Positions 1 through 7,440 of a DNA stretch of 64,000 bases are shown here, piece after piece. The first letter of the stretch is position 1; each line of letters begins with the position of its first letter. A model generated the notes under the pieces. It was not told where the DNA came from. It saw only the letters and a list, made by a program, of their open reading frames with translations, and did not search any database. Origin of the DNA: Paenibacillus sp. 1_12 (lineage in GTDB: Bacteria; Bacillota; Bacilli; Paenibacillales; NBRC-103111); assembly GCF_900114475.1 (NCBI RefSeq), contig NZ_FOTE01000006.1, forward strand, positions 124,001 through 188,000. Direction: 5' to 3'. Both the position numbers and the translations under genes were made by a program.

Positions 1-37
1 TTACTGGCTCCTGCTCTTGCTGCTTGGAATTGTCCAA
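1..37 (-). CDS. 5' end of a gene cut by the window edge, possibly TepA (ClpP-like) by synteny
   Basis: A TTG start at 37 is preceded by a strong GAAGGGGG ribosome site with about 8 nt spacing and opens MDNSKQQEQEPV before leaving the window. The charged, Gln/Glu-rich start alone identifies nothing. In Bacillus relatives the gene after the RNase J gene at this locus is tepA, a ClpP-like membrane-associated protease, so that identity is inferred from position only. It lies after the RNase J terminator. Confidence 0.45.
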   Translation of the reverse strand, partial: MDNSKQQEQEPV

Positions 38-102
38 CTTAGATACCCCCTTCAAATTCTGTTGATCTTTTTTAGTATGGGTGAATGCTGCAAAAAACAT
101 GC

Positions 103-147
103 AAAAAAACCACCTAAGTCGGCTTAATAGCCATCTTAAGTGGTTTT
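103..147 (-). terminator. Rho-independent terminator after rnjB
   Basis: The outer arms (107-118 and 135-146) form a 12 bp stem, AAACCACTTAAG against CTTAGGTGGTTT, with one wobble. A smaller GGCT/AGCC helix lies inside, and a T run follows on the minus strand. It sits about 80 nt beyond the rnjB stop. Confidence 0.85.
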
Positions 148-224
148 GATATTTCGAGTATACAATGGATTTCAATAATTGGTTTATTTGTGAAAGGTTT
201 CAAGTATAGACTGGTGGTCTTGGA

Positions 225-1901
225 TCAAACTTCCATAATAATAGGAAGGATCATAGGTCTTCTTTTGGTTTGTTCATACAAGAATCGTCCTAATGCATCT
301 TTCACATGGGTCTTCAGCGAAGCCCATTCATTTACATTTTCGCTCATTAACCGTTTCAGCGTACTAGCTACAATACGGTTGGCTTCATCCAGCAAGCCTT
401 CGGATTCTCTAACGTATACAAATCCTCTGGATATAATATCAGGTCCAGACAAAATAGCGCCATCCTGCTTGCTTAATGTAACGACTACGACCAAAATACC
501 ATCTTGAGAAAGCAGTTTGCGATCTCTGAGTACGATATTTCCAACATCGCCTACACCTAGTCCATCGATCAAAATGTTACCTGCTGTTACCTTCGAGCCT
601 TTACGTGCAGCACCATCAAGAACCTCCACAACATCTCCATTATCAACAACAAAAATGTTTTCTTTAGGAATTCCAACTGATTCTGCTAGTATAGCGTGTT
701 GACGAAGCATCCGGTATTCACCATGGATAGGAATAAAATATTTCGGTTTCATCAAGTTAAGCATCAGCTTCAATTCTTCCTGTGAACCATGTCCGGATAC
801 GTGAACGCCTGTGATCGAACCAGGTCCGTAGATAACATGTGCGCCAATACGCATCAATTCATCAACCGTTCTTCCGACATACCGCTCATTACCAGGAATC
901 GGTGTTGCTGCAATAATGACAGTATCTCCAGGCAAAATATCAACCTTGCGGTGTGTGGAACGTGCCATACGTGTTAATGCTGACATGGGTTCGCCCTGCG
1001 AGCCTGTCGACAATACGACAACACGATCTGCAGCCATTTTATTAATCTCTTCAGGTTCAATGAGCATGCCTTCAGGAATTCTCAAGTAACCCAGCTCCCC
1101 AGCAATCGAAACGACGTTCACCATGCTGCGACCGATAACGGTTACTTTTCTCTTCGTAGCTTCTGCTGCATCAATAACCTGTTGAATCCGATGTATGTTA
1201 GAAGCAAATGTAGCAATGATAACTCTTTGCTTGGCTTTACGGAAAACATCCTCAATTTCGGTTCCTACGCTTCTTTCCGATCCGGTGTAACCAGGACGTT
1301 CTGCATTCGTACTATCTGATAGCAGTGCAAGAACTCCCTTACTTCCCAGTTCAGCCATACGGTGAATATCCGCATATTGTTCATTAACCGGAGTTTGGTC
1401 AAACTTGAAATCACCCGTATGAACTACATTGCCTTCTGGTGTCGCTATGCATACACCTACAGAATCAGGAATACTATGATTCGTTTTAAAGAACGACGCA
1501 GTCATGCATCCAAGACTTAATTCCGACTCTGAATTGATCAGATTTCGTTTGGTGTCTCCAAGTAAACCTGCTTCCCTTAGCTTGGTTTCGATAAGACCCA
1601 AAGTTAGCTTGGTTGCATAGATGGGAACATTCAGCTGTCTCAACACATACGACAGACCACCGATGTGATCCTCATGACCGTGTGTGATAATAATGCCTCT
1701 TACCTTATCCCGATTTTCAAGTAAATAACTAATATCCGGTATAACAATATCGATGCCGAGCATGTCCTCTTCAGGAAATTTCAAACCGCAATCAATGACT
1801 ACAATGTCATTAGCATACTGAACCACATACATATTTTTTCCGATTTCACCCACGCCGCCCAGGGCAAAGATCGAGAGCTTATCTACAGTTTTCTTAGACA
1901 A
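225..1901 (-). CDS. rnjB: Ribonuclease J (metallo-beta-lactamase / beta-CASP RNase)
   Basis: An RNase J family protein of 558 aa, which in Firmicutes degrades and matures mRNA and rRNA as a 5' exonuclease and endonuclease. The metallo-beta-lactamase metal motif HGHEDH is intact at residues 74-79, the beta-CASP domain fills the middle (TGSQGEP around 300), and SGHGSQEEL and PIHGEYRML lie near 370-395. The start is TTG at 1901, about 9 nt after AGGAGG. The map position after dapA is that of B. subtilis rnjB, hence the symbol. The complete metal site is more like the active J1 paralogue, so it could equally be called J1. It appears monocistronic, with a promoter upstream and a terminator downstream. 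Confidence 0.93.
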   Translation of the reverse strand: MSKKTVDKLSIFALGGVGEIGKNMYVVQYANDIVVIDCGLKFPEEDMLGIDIVIPDISYLLENRDKVRGIIITHGHEDHIGGLSYVLRQLNVPIYATKLTLGLIETKLREAGLLGDTKRNLINSESELSLGCMTASFFKTNHSIPDSVGVCIATPEGNVVHTGDFKFDQTPVNEQYADIHRMAELGSKGVLALLSDSTNAERPGYTGSERSVGTEIEDVFRKAKQRVIIATFASNIHRIQQVIDAAEATKRKVTVIGRSMVNVVSIAGELGYLRIPEGMLIEPEEINKMAADRVVVLSTGSQGEPMSALTRMARSTHRKVDILPGDTVIIAATPIPGNERYVGRTVDELMRIGAHVIYGPGSITGVHVSGHGSQEELKLMLNLMKPKYFIPIHGEYRMLRQHAILAESVGIPKENIFVVDNGDVVEVLDGAARKGSKVTAGNILIDGLGVGDVGNIVLRDRKLLSQDGILVVVVTLSKQDGAILSGPDIISRGFVYVRESEGLLDEANRIVASTLKRLMSENVNEWASLKTHVKDALGRFLYEQTKRRPMILPIIMEV

Positions 1902-1951
1902 TTAAAAATACCTCCTATTTTAAGATTGACGACGAATTTGCATGAGCCTTT

Positions 1952-1973
1952 AACCAAAACCTGAACCAAAACC
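1952..1973 (-). repeat. Tandem 10 bp direct repeat in the rnjB leader
   Basis: The decamer GGTTTTGGTT occurs twice in exact copies (1952-1961 and 1964-1973) separated by 2 bp, within the roughly 85 nt untranslated leader of rnjB. On the RNA it is a G/U-only double block. Confidence 0.8.
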
Positions 1974-1992
1974 GCACCAGTCACTTGCCACC

Positions 1993-2022
1993 ATTATACA
2001 TGAACAAAAACTACAAATACAA
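1993..2022 (-). promoter_or_regulatory. Sigma-A promoter for rnjB
   Basis: The -10 TATAAT (1993-1998) and the -35 TTGTAT (2017-2022) are separated by 18 bp. It lies between the dapA terminator and the rnjB start, so rnjB is likely transcribed separately with a leader of about 85 nt. Confidence 0.7.
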
Positions 2023-2057
2023 GCTACTGCGTTTGCAACTTCAATTATTGTCTAAAT

Positions 2058-2093
2058 AAATAAAACCGATGCTTAAAGAAAGCACCGATTTCA
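2058..2093 (-). terminator. Terminator after dapA
   Basis: ATCGGTGCTT pairs with AAGCATCGGT around a short loop, followed by TTTTATTTATTT, directly downstream of the dapA stop. It closes the dpaA-dpaB-asd-dapG-dapA transcript. Confidence 0.85.
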
Positions 2094-2099
2094 AGAATC

Positions 2100-2975
2100 T
2101 CATTTCAACAAGGAGTCAATGAATCTTCCTTCTTCTTCGGTTGCGATCAATAACGGCAGACGTACTCCGCCTACATCCACGCCTTTGCTGTTTAAAGCAT
2201 ATTTAACGGGAGCAGGATTCGGAACTCGGTGAGGACAATTAAATAACCCCTTCATCACGGGGTGTATCTTAGCATGAACTTTTGCCGCTTCACGAGTATC
2301 GCCTTGTAAGTAACAGTTTATCATACTTTTCATTTCTTTACCAATTACATGACTGGCTACGCTAATAATGCCATGTCCCCCAACGGACAATACCGGTAAC
2401 GCCATCGTGTCATCACCGCTGTATACAAGAAATCCAGGTGCTGCGCCGCTAACTATTCTCGTGATCTGATCCAGATCAGCACAATCTTTGGTAGCTACTA
2501 TATTAGGTATATGCGACAGTCGAATCGTTGTATCGGCATCAATGTTAATACCCGTTCTGCTTTCTACGTTATACAAAATACAAGGTATGGAAACCGATTC
2601 GGCAATCGCTTTAAAATGCTGATATAAACCTTCCTGAGACGGACGGTTATAATAAGGGGCTACCAATAAAAGAGCATCTACCCCCAGCTTCTCCGCTTCT
2701 TGCGATAAATGGATGGAGTGAGCTGTATCATTGCTGCCTGTGCCTGCAATAATTTTGCAGCGGCCGTTGGCGTGCTTGACAGCGAATGCAAACAATTCCA
2801 GTTTCTCTTCTTCCGTTAATGTAGGCGATTCACCTGTTGTCCCACTAATTACCAAACTGTCGTTAGCCTGCTCTTCTAATAAATAATCAATTAATATTCC
2901 AGTTTGATCCCAATTAATTTGCAAGTTGGAATCAAAGGGTGTGACCATAGCTGCGATTAATCTTCCGAAATCCAC
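2100..2975 (-). CDS. dapA: 4-hydroxy-tetrahydrodipicolinate synthase
   Basis: Condenses pyruvate with aspartate semialdehyde to hydroxy-tetrahydrodipicolinate, the branch point to lysine, diaminopimelate and (through DpaAB) spore dipicolinate. The 291 aa TIM-barrel protein has the GTTGES substrate loop (45-50), the Schiff-base lysine K163 in ATKDCAD, and Y135 and R140 of the catalytic site. The start is GTG at 2975 behind AGGAGG with 8 nt spacing. It is the last gene of the dpa-asd-dapG-dapA operon, 21 nt after dapG. Confidence 0.97.
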   Translation of the reverse strand: MDFGRLIAAMVTPFDSNLQINWDQTGILIDYLLEEQANDSLVISGTTGESPTLTEEEKLELFAFAVKHANGRCKIIAGTGSNDTAHSIHLSQEAEKLGVDALLLVAPYYNRPSQEGLYQHFKAIAESVSIPCILYNVESRTGINIDADTTIRLSHIPNIVATKDCADLDQITRIVSGAAPGFLVYSGDDTMALPVLSVGGHGIISVASHVIGKEMKSMINCYLQGDTREAAKVHAKIHPVMKGLFNCPHRVPNPAPVKYALNSKGVDVGGVRLPLLIATEEEGRFIDSLLK

Positions 2976-2996
2976 GGCAAATTCCTCCTAGTTTTA

Positions 2997-4214
2997 TTAA
3001 AGGTGCAATTGAAATTTTTTGTGCAGCGCACGAATAGACGTAACCATATCCGTTCCTTGTACGAGCACCCATATCGTCGTATTGGAATCCGCTGATTGTA
3101 AAATTTGGATATCTTCCTCAGTTAAGGCTTCTACAATGTGTGCCATAATGCCAGGGACACCGTTCATACCGCCGCCAATGATGGAAACTTTGGCGCAATT
3201 AGATGTTAGTACAGGCTGATAACCAAGCTCGCTTAATATCGTTTTGGTTCGTATGGCTTCATCGTCAAAGACTGTGTAAGTGACTCCCGATGGATTAACA
3301 TTGATGAAATCTACACTGATATGGTGCTTGGCCATAGCTTTAAATACCGTGAGTTGTAAATCATAAATGCCTTCCGCAGCAATAACCTGCACTTGCGTGA
3401 GGTTAGCGAAATTGGCAATTCCCGTTATTAATCTGTCCCTAATACAATCTGTATCAGGTACGATTGCTGAAGGATGAGTTACCAGCGTACCGAGTGATTT
3501 ACTGAATGTAGAGCGTACACGGACAGGTACATTGCCACTCATGGCAACTTCTACGGCCCTCGGATGAATGACTTTAGCACCATTATGAGCCATATTGCAT
3601 ATTTCCATATAAGATACCTGGGACAAGGGACGGGCATCTTTAACAATTCGCGGATCTGCTGTTAAAATCCCATCTACATCCGTAAAAATATCTATCAGCT
3701 CTGCTCGAAGCGCTACACCGAGTGCTGTTGCCGAGGTATCGCTGCCACCACGCCCCAGGGTCGTAAAATCCTGATTGGACGTTTGACCTTGAAAACCAGC
3801 AACAATGACAACGTTTCCTTGATCTAACAATTCCACAATTCGTCTTGGCTGTATAGATACAATTTGCGCATTGCCATAATTATCGTTAGTGATAATACCT
3901 GCCTGCGCGCCAGTAAGCACTGTTGCCGCTATATCCTGCGCTCGAAGCAAGCTGCATAAGGTGGCTGCTGAAATGAATTCGCCACAGCACAAAAGCATGT
4001 CTTGCTCTCTGGGAGGCAACTGGTTGCCGTTGATATGGATCCAATCCAATAAAGTATCTGTTGCATAGGGCTCGCCTTTTCTCCCCATCGCCGATACAAC
4101 GACTACTAGTTTATATTGTTGCTTCAATGCATCCTGAATATGTTCGATAACGTGTGCTCTGGCTTCGACGTTGGAAAGGGACGTGCCTCCGAATTTCTGC
4201 ACGAGAATTTTCAT
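2997..4214 (-). CDS. dapG: Aspartate kinase, DapG type (aspartokinase I)
   Basis: Phosphorylates aspartate, the first step towards diaminopimelate, lysine, threonine and methionine. The 405 aa protein has the N-terminal amino-acid kinase domain with KFGGTSL at 7-13, the GRGGSDTSA active-site loop near 155-163, and two C-terminal ACT domains (about 265-405) for feedback control. By synteny it matches B. subtilis dapG, whose product is inhibited by meso-diaminopimelate; the effector here is not visible from sequence. It lies between asd and dapA, as expected for an operon feeding wall and dipicolinate synthesis. Confidence 0.95.
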   Translation of the reverse strand: MKILVQKFGGTSLSNVEARAHVIEHIQDALKQQYKLVVVVSAMGRKGEPYATDTLLDWIHINGNQLPPREQDMLLCCGEFISAATLCSLLRAQDIAATVLTGAQAGIITNDNYGNAQIVSIQPRRIVELLDQGNVVIVAGFQGQTSNQDFTTLGRGGSDTSATALGVALRAELIDIFTDVDGILTADPRIVKDARPLSQVSYMEICNMAHNGAKVIHPRAVEVAMSGNVPVRVRSTFSKSLGTLVTHPSAIVPDTDCIRDRLITGIANFANLTQVQVIAAEGIYDLQLTVFKAMAKHHISVDFINVNPSGVTYTVFDDEAIRTKTILSELGYQPVLTSNCAKVSIIGGGMNGVPGIMAHIVEALTEEDIQILQSADSNTTIWVLVQGTDMVTSIRALHKKFQLHL

Positions 4215-4257
4215 GAGGTCCCCTTTTCCGTTGGAAACTGAAATATAGATTTATATA

Positions 4258-4283
4258 TGAAAATAGGCTTCCCTTAAGAAGCC
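4258..4283 (-). terminator. Weak hairpin between asd and dapG, possible attenuator
   Basis: GGCTTC (6 bp) pairs with GAAGCC around a 6 nt loop, followed by TATTTTC. The stem is short and the T run interrupted, so it would at most reduce readthrough into dapG or protect an mRNA end. Confidence 0.4.
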
Positions 4284-4292
4284 ATCTCTCAT

Positions 4293-5333
4293 TTAGTTTT
4301 GTTCGATTGCAATATACTCTGCAATCTGCACAGCATTCCAAGCAGCGCCTTTTAACAGGTTGTCGGAAACAATCCACATATTAAGTGCGCGTGGATTGCT
4401 TAAGTCACGACGAACGCGGCCTACAAATGTATCCAGCTTACCTGTTGCATCCGTAGCTAGTGGATATTGCTGTTCGTCCGGGTTATCCACCAACACCACT
4501 CCAGGAGCATCAGCTAGCAGCTGCTTGACTTCTTCCACATCAAAATCCTGTTTAAGCTCTACATAAACAGATTCAGAATGACCATAAATGACAGGAATAC
4601 GTACGCAGGTAGTTGTAACTTCCAAAGTATCGTCGCCCATTATTTTTTTCGTTTCATTGATCATTTTCATTTCTTCATAGGTAAAGCCATTATCCGTAAA
4701 TTTATCAATTTGTGGAATCGCATTAAATGCAATTTGATGTTTGACCGGTAAGGACGCGGCCGGTAAAATTTTGGGTTCAAACGTATTGCCTTCCAATACT
4801 TCTCTCGTTTGACGAAGGGTCTCATCAATCGCAAGCGTCCCCGCCCCAGAAACAGCCTGATAAGTCGATGCAATAATTCTTGAAATACCGTAGCGATCGT
4901 ATAAAGGCTTTAATGCTACTACCATCTGAATGGTTGAACAATTCGGATTGGCTATAACACCCTTATGCTCGCTGATCTTGCCTATATTTACTTCGGGAAC
5001 TACAAGAGGAGTCTCCGCATCCATGCGATAAGCACTAGTATTATCGATACAAACCGTACCGCGTTTAATTGCCTCTGGAATTAATTCGAGGCTGACACTG
5101 CCGCCAGCACTGAATAATGCTATATCAACACCTTCGAAGCTGTCCGGTGTAGCAACTTTCACTTCAATGGAATTGCCTTTAAAATTCAGCTTGGTTCCGG
5201 CAGAACGTGGAGAAGAAAGTAATTTTAGAGTTTGAATGGGGAAATTGCGTTCTTCCAACAAACGAATGATTTGTTCTCCTACGGCACCTGTTGCTCCAAC
5301 AACAGCAACATTGAATAATTTTTGATTCGACAT
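4293..5333 (-). CDS. asd: Aspartate-semialdehyde dehydrogenase
   Basis: Reduces aspartyl phosphate to aspartate semialdehyde with NADPH. The 346 aa protein begins with the nucleotide-binding GATGAVGE loop (13-20); the catalytic cysteine is C132 in ANPNCSTIQ, and the substrate-binding histidine lies in YGHSESVYVE near 255. The start ATG follows an AGGGGAG site. It sits 38 nt downstream of dpaB and upstream of dapG, supplying the substrate for DapA. Confidence 0.97.
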   Translation of the reverse strand: MSNQKLFNVAVVGATGAVGEQIIRLLEERNFPIQTLKLLSSPRSAGTKLNFKGNSIEVKVATPDSFEGVDIALFSAGGSVSLELIPEAIKRGTVCIDNTSAYRMDAETPLVVPEVNIGKISEHKGVIANPNCSTIQMVVALKPLYDRYGISRIIASTYQAVSGAGTLAIDETLRQTREVLEGNTFEPKILPAASLPVKHQIAFNAIPQIDKFTDNGFTYEEMKMINETKKIMGDDTLEVTTTCVRIPVIYGHSESVYVELKQDFDVEEVKQLLADAPGVVLVDNPDEQQYPLATDATGKLDTFVGRVRRDLSNPRALNMWIVSDNLLKGAAWNAVQIAEYIAIEQN

Positions 5334-5371
5334 CTGTTCGTCTCTCCCCTGTGCATAATAAGCAGTCGTTA

Positions 5372-5965
5372 TTAATAATTAAAACGTTCAATCACCATAG
5401 GCTGAAGCTGCTTTCCTTGAAGCGCATCCTCACAGGTTTCCATGATCAGATCCATACGGGCAACAAGTGAATTCGGCTTCAAGGCAGGTGCATCCTGACC
5501 GAATGGAACAAAATATATATTTTTGGTAATTAACAATTTACTGATATTCATGGCATTGAGCCCTAAGCCATCATTGGTGGAAATCGCCAATACCAACGGT
5601 CTGAGATTACGCATCTGTGCTTTAGCGGCCATCAACACAGGACTTTCTGTCATCGCATTAGCCAGCTTGCTGGTCGTATTTCCCGTACAAGGAGCGATGA
5701 CAAGCACATCTAGCAGTTTTGAAGGTCCTAATGGCTCAGCATCTACAATAGAAGTAATGATATCATTACCTGTAATCTCTTTCAACTGCCTTTGCCAATC
5801 TTCAGACTTGCCAAACCGTGTATCCGTTGTAAGTATGGTGTAGGAAACGATGGGTATGACCCGCGCACCTGCATCAACAAACCGCTTAATTTGCGGCATG
5901 ACTTCTTCAAATGTGCAATGTGACCCCGTTAAAGCGAAGCCTACCGTTTTCCCTTGCCAATTCAT
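5372..5965 (-). CDS. dpaB: Dipicolinate synthase subunit B (SpoVFB)
   Basis: The flavoprotein-like subunit of dipicolinate synthase, which in the mother cell oxidises dihydrodipicolinate to the dipicolinic acid stored with calcium in the spore core. The 197 aa protein shows the flavodoxin/DFP-type fold: GKTVGFALTGSHCTFEE at the N terminus, APCTGNTTSKLAN near 110-122, and conserved ANAMTESPVLMAAKA. Its ATG overlaps the dpaA stop by 4 bp, implying translational coupling. Confidence 0.95.
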   Translation of the reverse strand: MNWQGKTVGFALTGSHCTFEEVMPQIKRFVDAGARVIPIVSYTILTTDTRFGKSEDWQRQLKEITGNDIITSIVDAEPLGPSKLLDVLVIAPCTGNTTSKLANAMTESPVLMAAKAQMRNLRPLVLAISTNDGLGLNAMNISKLLITKNIYFVPFGQDAPALKPNSLVARMDLIMETCEDALQGKQLQPMVIERFNY

Positions 5966-6861
5966 TCCGCTTTCCTCCCTTGTCCTTCATCCTCAAGAAT
6001 CATACGACTCAAGGTGTCAGCGATGATGCGACCGGCTGTCTTCGGTGCAACAATTCCGGGGAGTCCAGGAGCGAGCATTGCTTTGATCCCTCTCTTCTCG
6101 GCAAAACGAAAATCCGTTCCTCCGGGTTTGGAAGCCAAATCAATGATCACAGCTCGATGTGGAATATTGGCAATAATTTGCGCTGTGACTATCATAGACG
6201 GAATTGTGTTAAAAAGCAAGTCAATATTAGCTGCCTGAGCGTACAAATCATGGGTATAAAAAGGTGTAAATCCCATCTCTAAAGCTCTCGCAAAATACTC
6301 CGGTTTGTTGACTCCAACCTTTACTTTTGCTCCGAGTCCATACAGCGTTCTGGCGAGTGTAATCCCAGTTCTTCCGAAACCGAGCACCATGGAAACTGAT
6401 CCGTGAATCGTAAAATCGGTGTTTTGAATAGCCATCATAATGGCGCCTTCTGCCGTAGGAATGGAATTGTAAATGGCGACCTCGTTTAAGTCAAACAACT
6501 CAATAAGCTGAATCGAGGATTGAGCACACAAATTGCGCAAATACGGCTTAGCCATACCTGTGAATACTTTGGCATGCTTCGGCAGCGCCCTGATATGCTG
6601 CTCGGTTAATAGCAGCTCGGATGTGGAAAATATACTTTCGACAAATCCTTTGTCATCCGTGCCTACAGCGGGCAAAATGACTGCGTCAATCGTTTCCAGT
6701 ACCATGGGAGTTAGTTCTGCTTTGGTAATACCGCTGAAACCGTTTTGTAAATTATCAAAACCGATTAGAACAACGGAAGCATCCAGCTCAGTACATTTAT
6801 TTATGACTTCAAGCTGCCTGGCGTCACCGCCGATCAAAGCCACTTGAATTCCTGTAAGCAT
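5962..6861 (-). CDS. dpaA: Dipicolinate synthase subunit A (SpoVFA)
   Basis: The catalytic NAD(P)-binding subunit of dipicolinate synthase. The 299 aa protein has an N-terminal domain with the ALIGGDARQLE opening and a second Rossmann domain with GFGRTG at 161-166. It is the first gene of the dpaAB-asd-dapG-dapA cluster, preceded by a sigma-K-type promoter and an AGAGGTGAG ribosome site, which fits late mother-cell expression. Its presence marks the organism as an endospore former. Confidence 0.96.
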   Translation of the reverse strand: MLTGIQVALIGGDARQLEVINKCTELDASVVLIGFDNLQNGFSGITKAELTPMVLETIDAVILPAVGTDDKGFVESIFSTSELLLTEQHIRALPKHAKVFTGMAKPYLRNLCAQSSIQLIELFDLNEVAIYNSIPTAEGAIMMAIQNTDFTIHGSVSMVLGFGRTGITLARTLYGLGAKVKVGVNKPEYFARALEMGFTPFYTHDLYAQAANIDLLFNTIPSMIVTAQIIANIPHRAVIIDLASKPGGTDFRFAEKRGIKAMLAPGLPGIVAPKTAGRIIADTLSRMILEDEGQGRKAE

Positions 6862-6897
6862 GCGTTCTCACCTCTTTCTAATCGCTATCGCTAACTC

Positions 6898-6925
6898 ATC
6901 TTATGCGCTGGCCCAATGATGGGTT
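6898..6925 (-). promoter_or_regulatory. Sigma-K-type promoter for dpaAB
   Basis: On the minus strand, AACC (6922-6925) is followed by a 16 bp spacer and CATAAGAT (6898-6905). This matches the sigma-K consensus mACm - N16 - CATAnnnT. It lies between the dut terminator and dpaA, giving a leader of about 30 nt. In B. subtilis spoVF is under sigma-K; use of this particular site here is inferred. Confidence 0.65.
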
Positions 6926-6933
6926 ACTGTACG

Positions 6934-6982
6934 CAAAAAACACCTTTTCGCCCGATGAAGCATCAAGGCAAAAAGGTGTTCT
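6934..6982 (-). terminator. Terminator after dut
   Basis: AACACCTTTTTGCC pairs with GGGCGAAAAGGTGTT around a loop of about 13 nt, followed by TTTTTTGC. It lies directly after the dut stop and isolates the dpa operon from upstream transcription. Confidence 0.92.
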
Positions 6983-6993
6983 TGGGTTCGCAA

Positions 6994-7440
6994 TTACTGG
7001 GTACCGGTATGTCCAAAGCCACCGGAACCACGTTCTGTCTCTGTAAGCACATCCACTTCTATAAGCTGTACAGAAGGGACTAGCTGAAATACCATCTGTG
7101 CAATTCGTTCGTTTCTTTGAATGATAAAGGTTTCCGATCCGTGATTGATCAATAGCACCTTTACCTCTCCCCGATAGTCCGCATCGATCGTTCCTGGGGA
7201 ATTTAAACAAGTGATTCCATGCTTTAAAGCCAAGCCGCTGCGTGGACGTATTTGCGCTTCGAGCTCAGGTGGCATAGCCAATGTCAATCCAGTAGGAATC
7301 AATAACCGTTGACCGGGTTGAATCTCAACTGGCGATGTTACAGCTGCATAAAGATCAAAGCCACTAGCTGAAAGCGACATTTTTTGAGGAAGCTGCACAT
7401 CCTCGTTACCAGGCAGTCGCTTCAATTGAACGTTAAACAA
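6994..7440 (-). CDS. dut: dUTP diphosphatase (trimeric dUTPase)
   Basis: Hydrolyses dUTP to dUMP, keeping uracil out of DNA. All five trimeric dUTPase motifs are visible: GFDLYAAV (27-34), PRSGLALKHG, GTIDADYRGEV, RIAQMVF and the C-terminal arm RGSGGFGHTG. I place the start at the TTG at 7440 because AGGAGGG precedes it with proper spacing, giving 148 aa, the usual family size. An open frame extends further upstream but only through the M16 peptidase gene. The start overlaps that gene's stop by 8 bp, so translation is likely coupled. A sporulation-region dut is not found here in B. subtilis. Confidence 0.95.
   Translation of the reverse strand: MFNVQLKRLPGNEDVQLPQKMSLSASGFDLYAAVTSPVEIQPGQRLLIPTGLTLAMPPELEAQIRPRSGLALKHGITCLNSPGTIDADYRGEVKVLLINHGSETFIIQRNERIAQMVFQLVPSVQLIEVDVLTETERGSGGFGHTGTQ

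Noticed and set aside
38-102. CATACTA as a sigma-G type -10 before the edge gene
   Set aside because: The match is short, lies in the tail of the terminator and lacks a clear -35.
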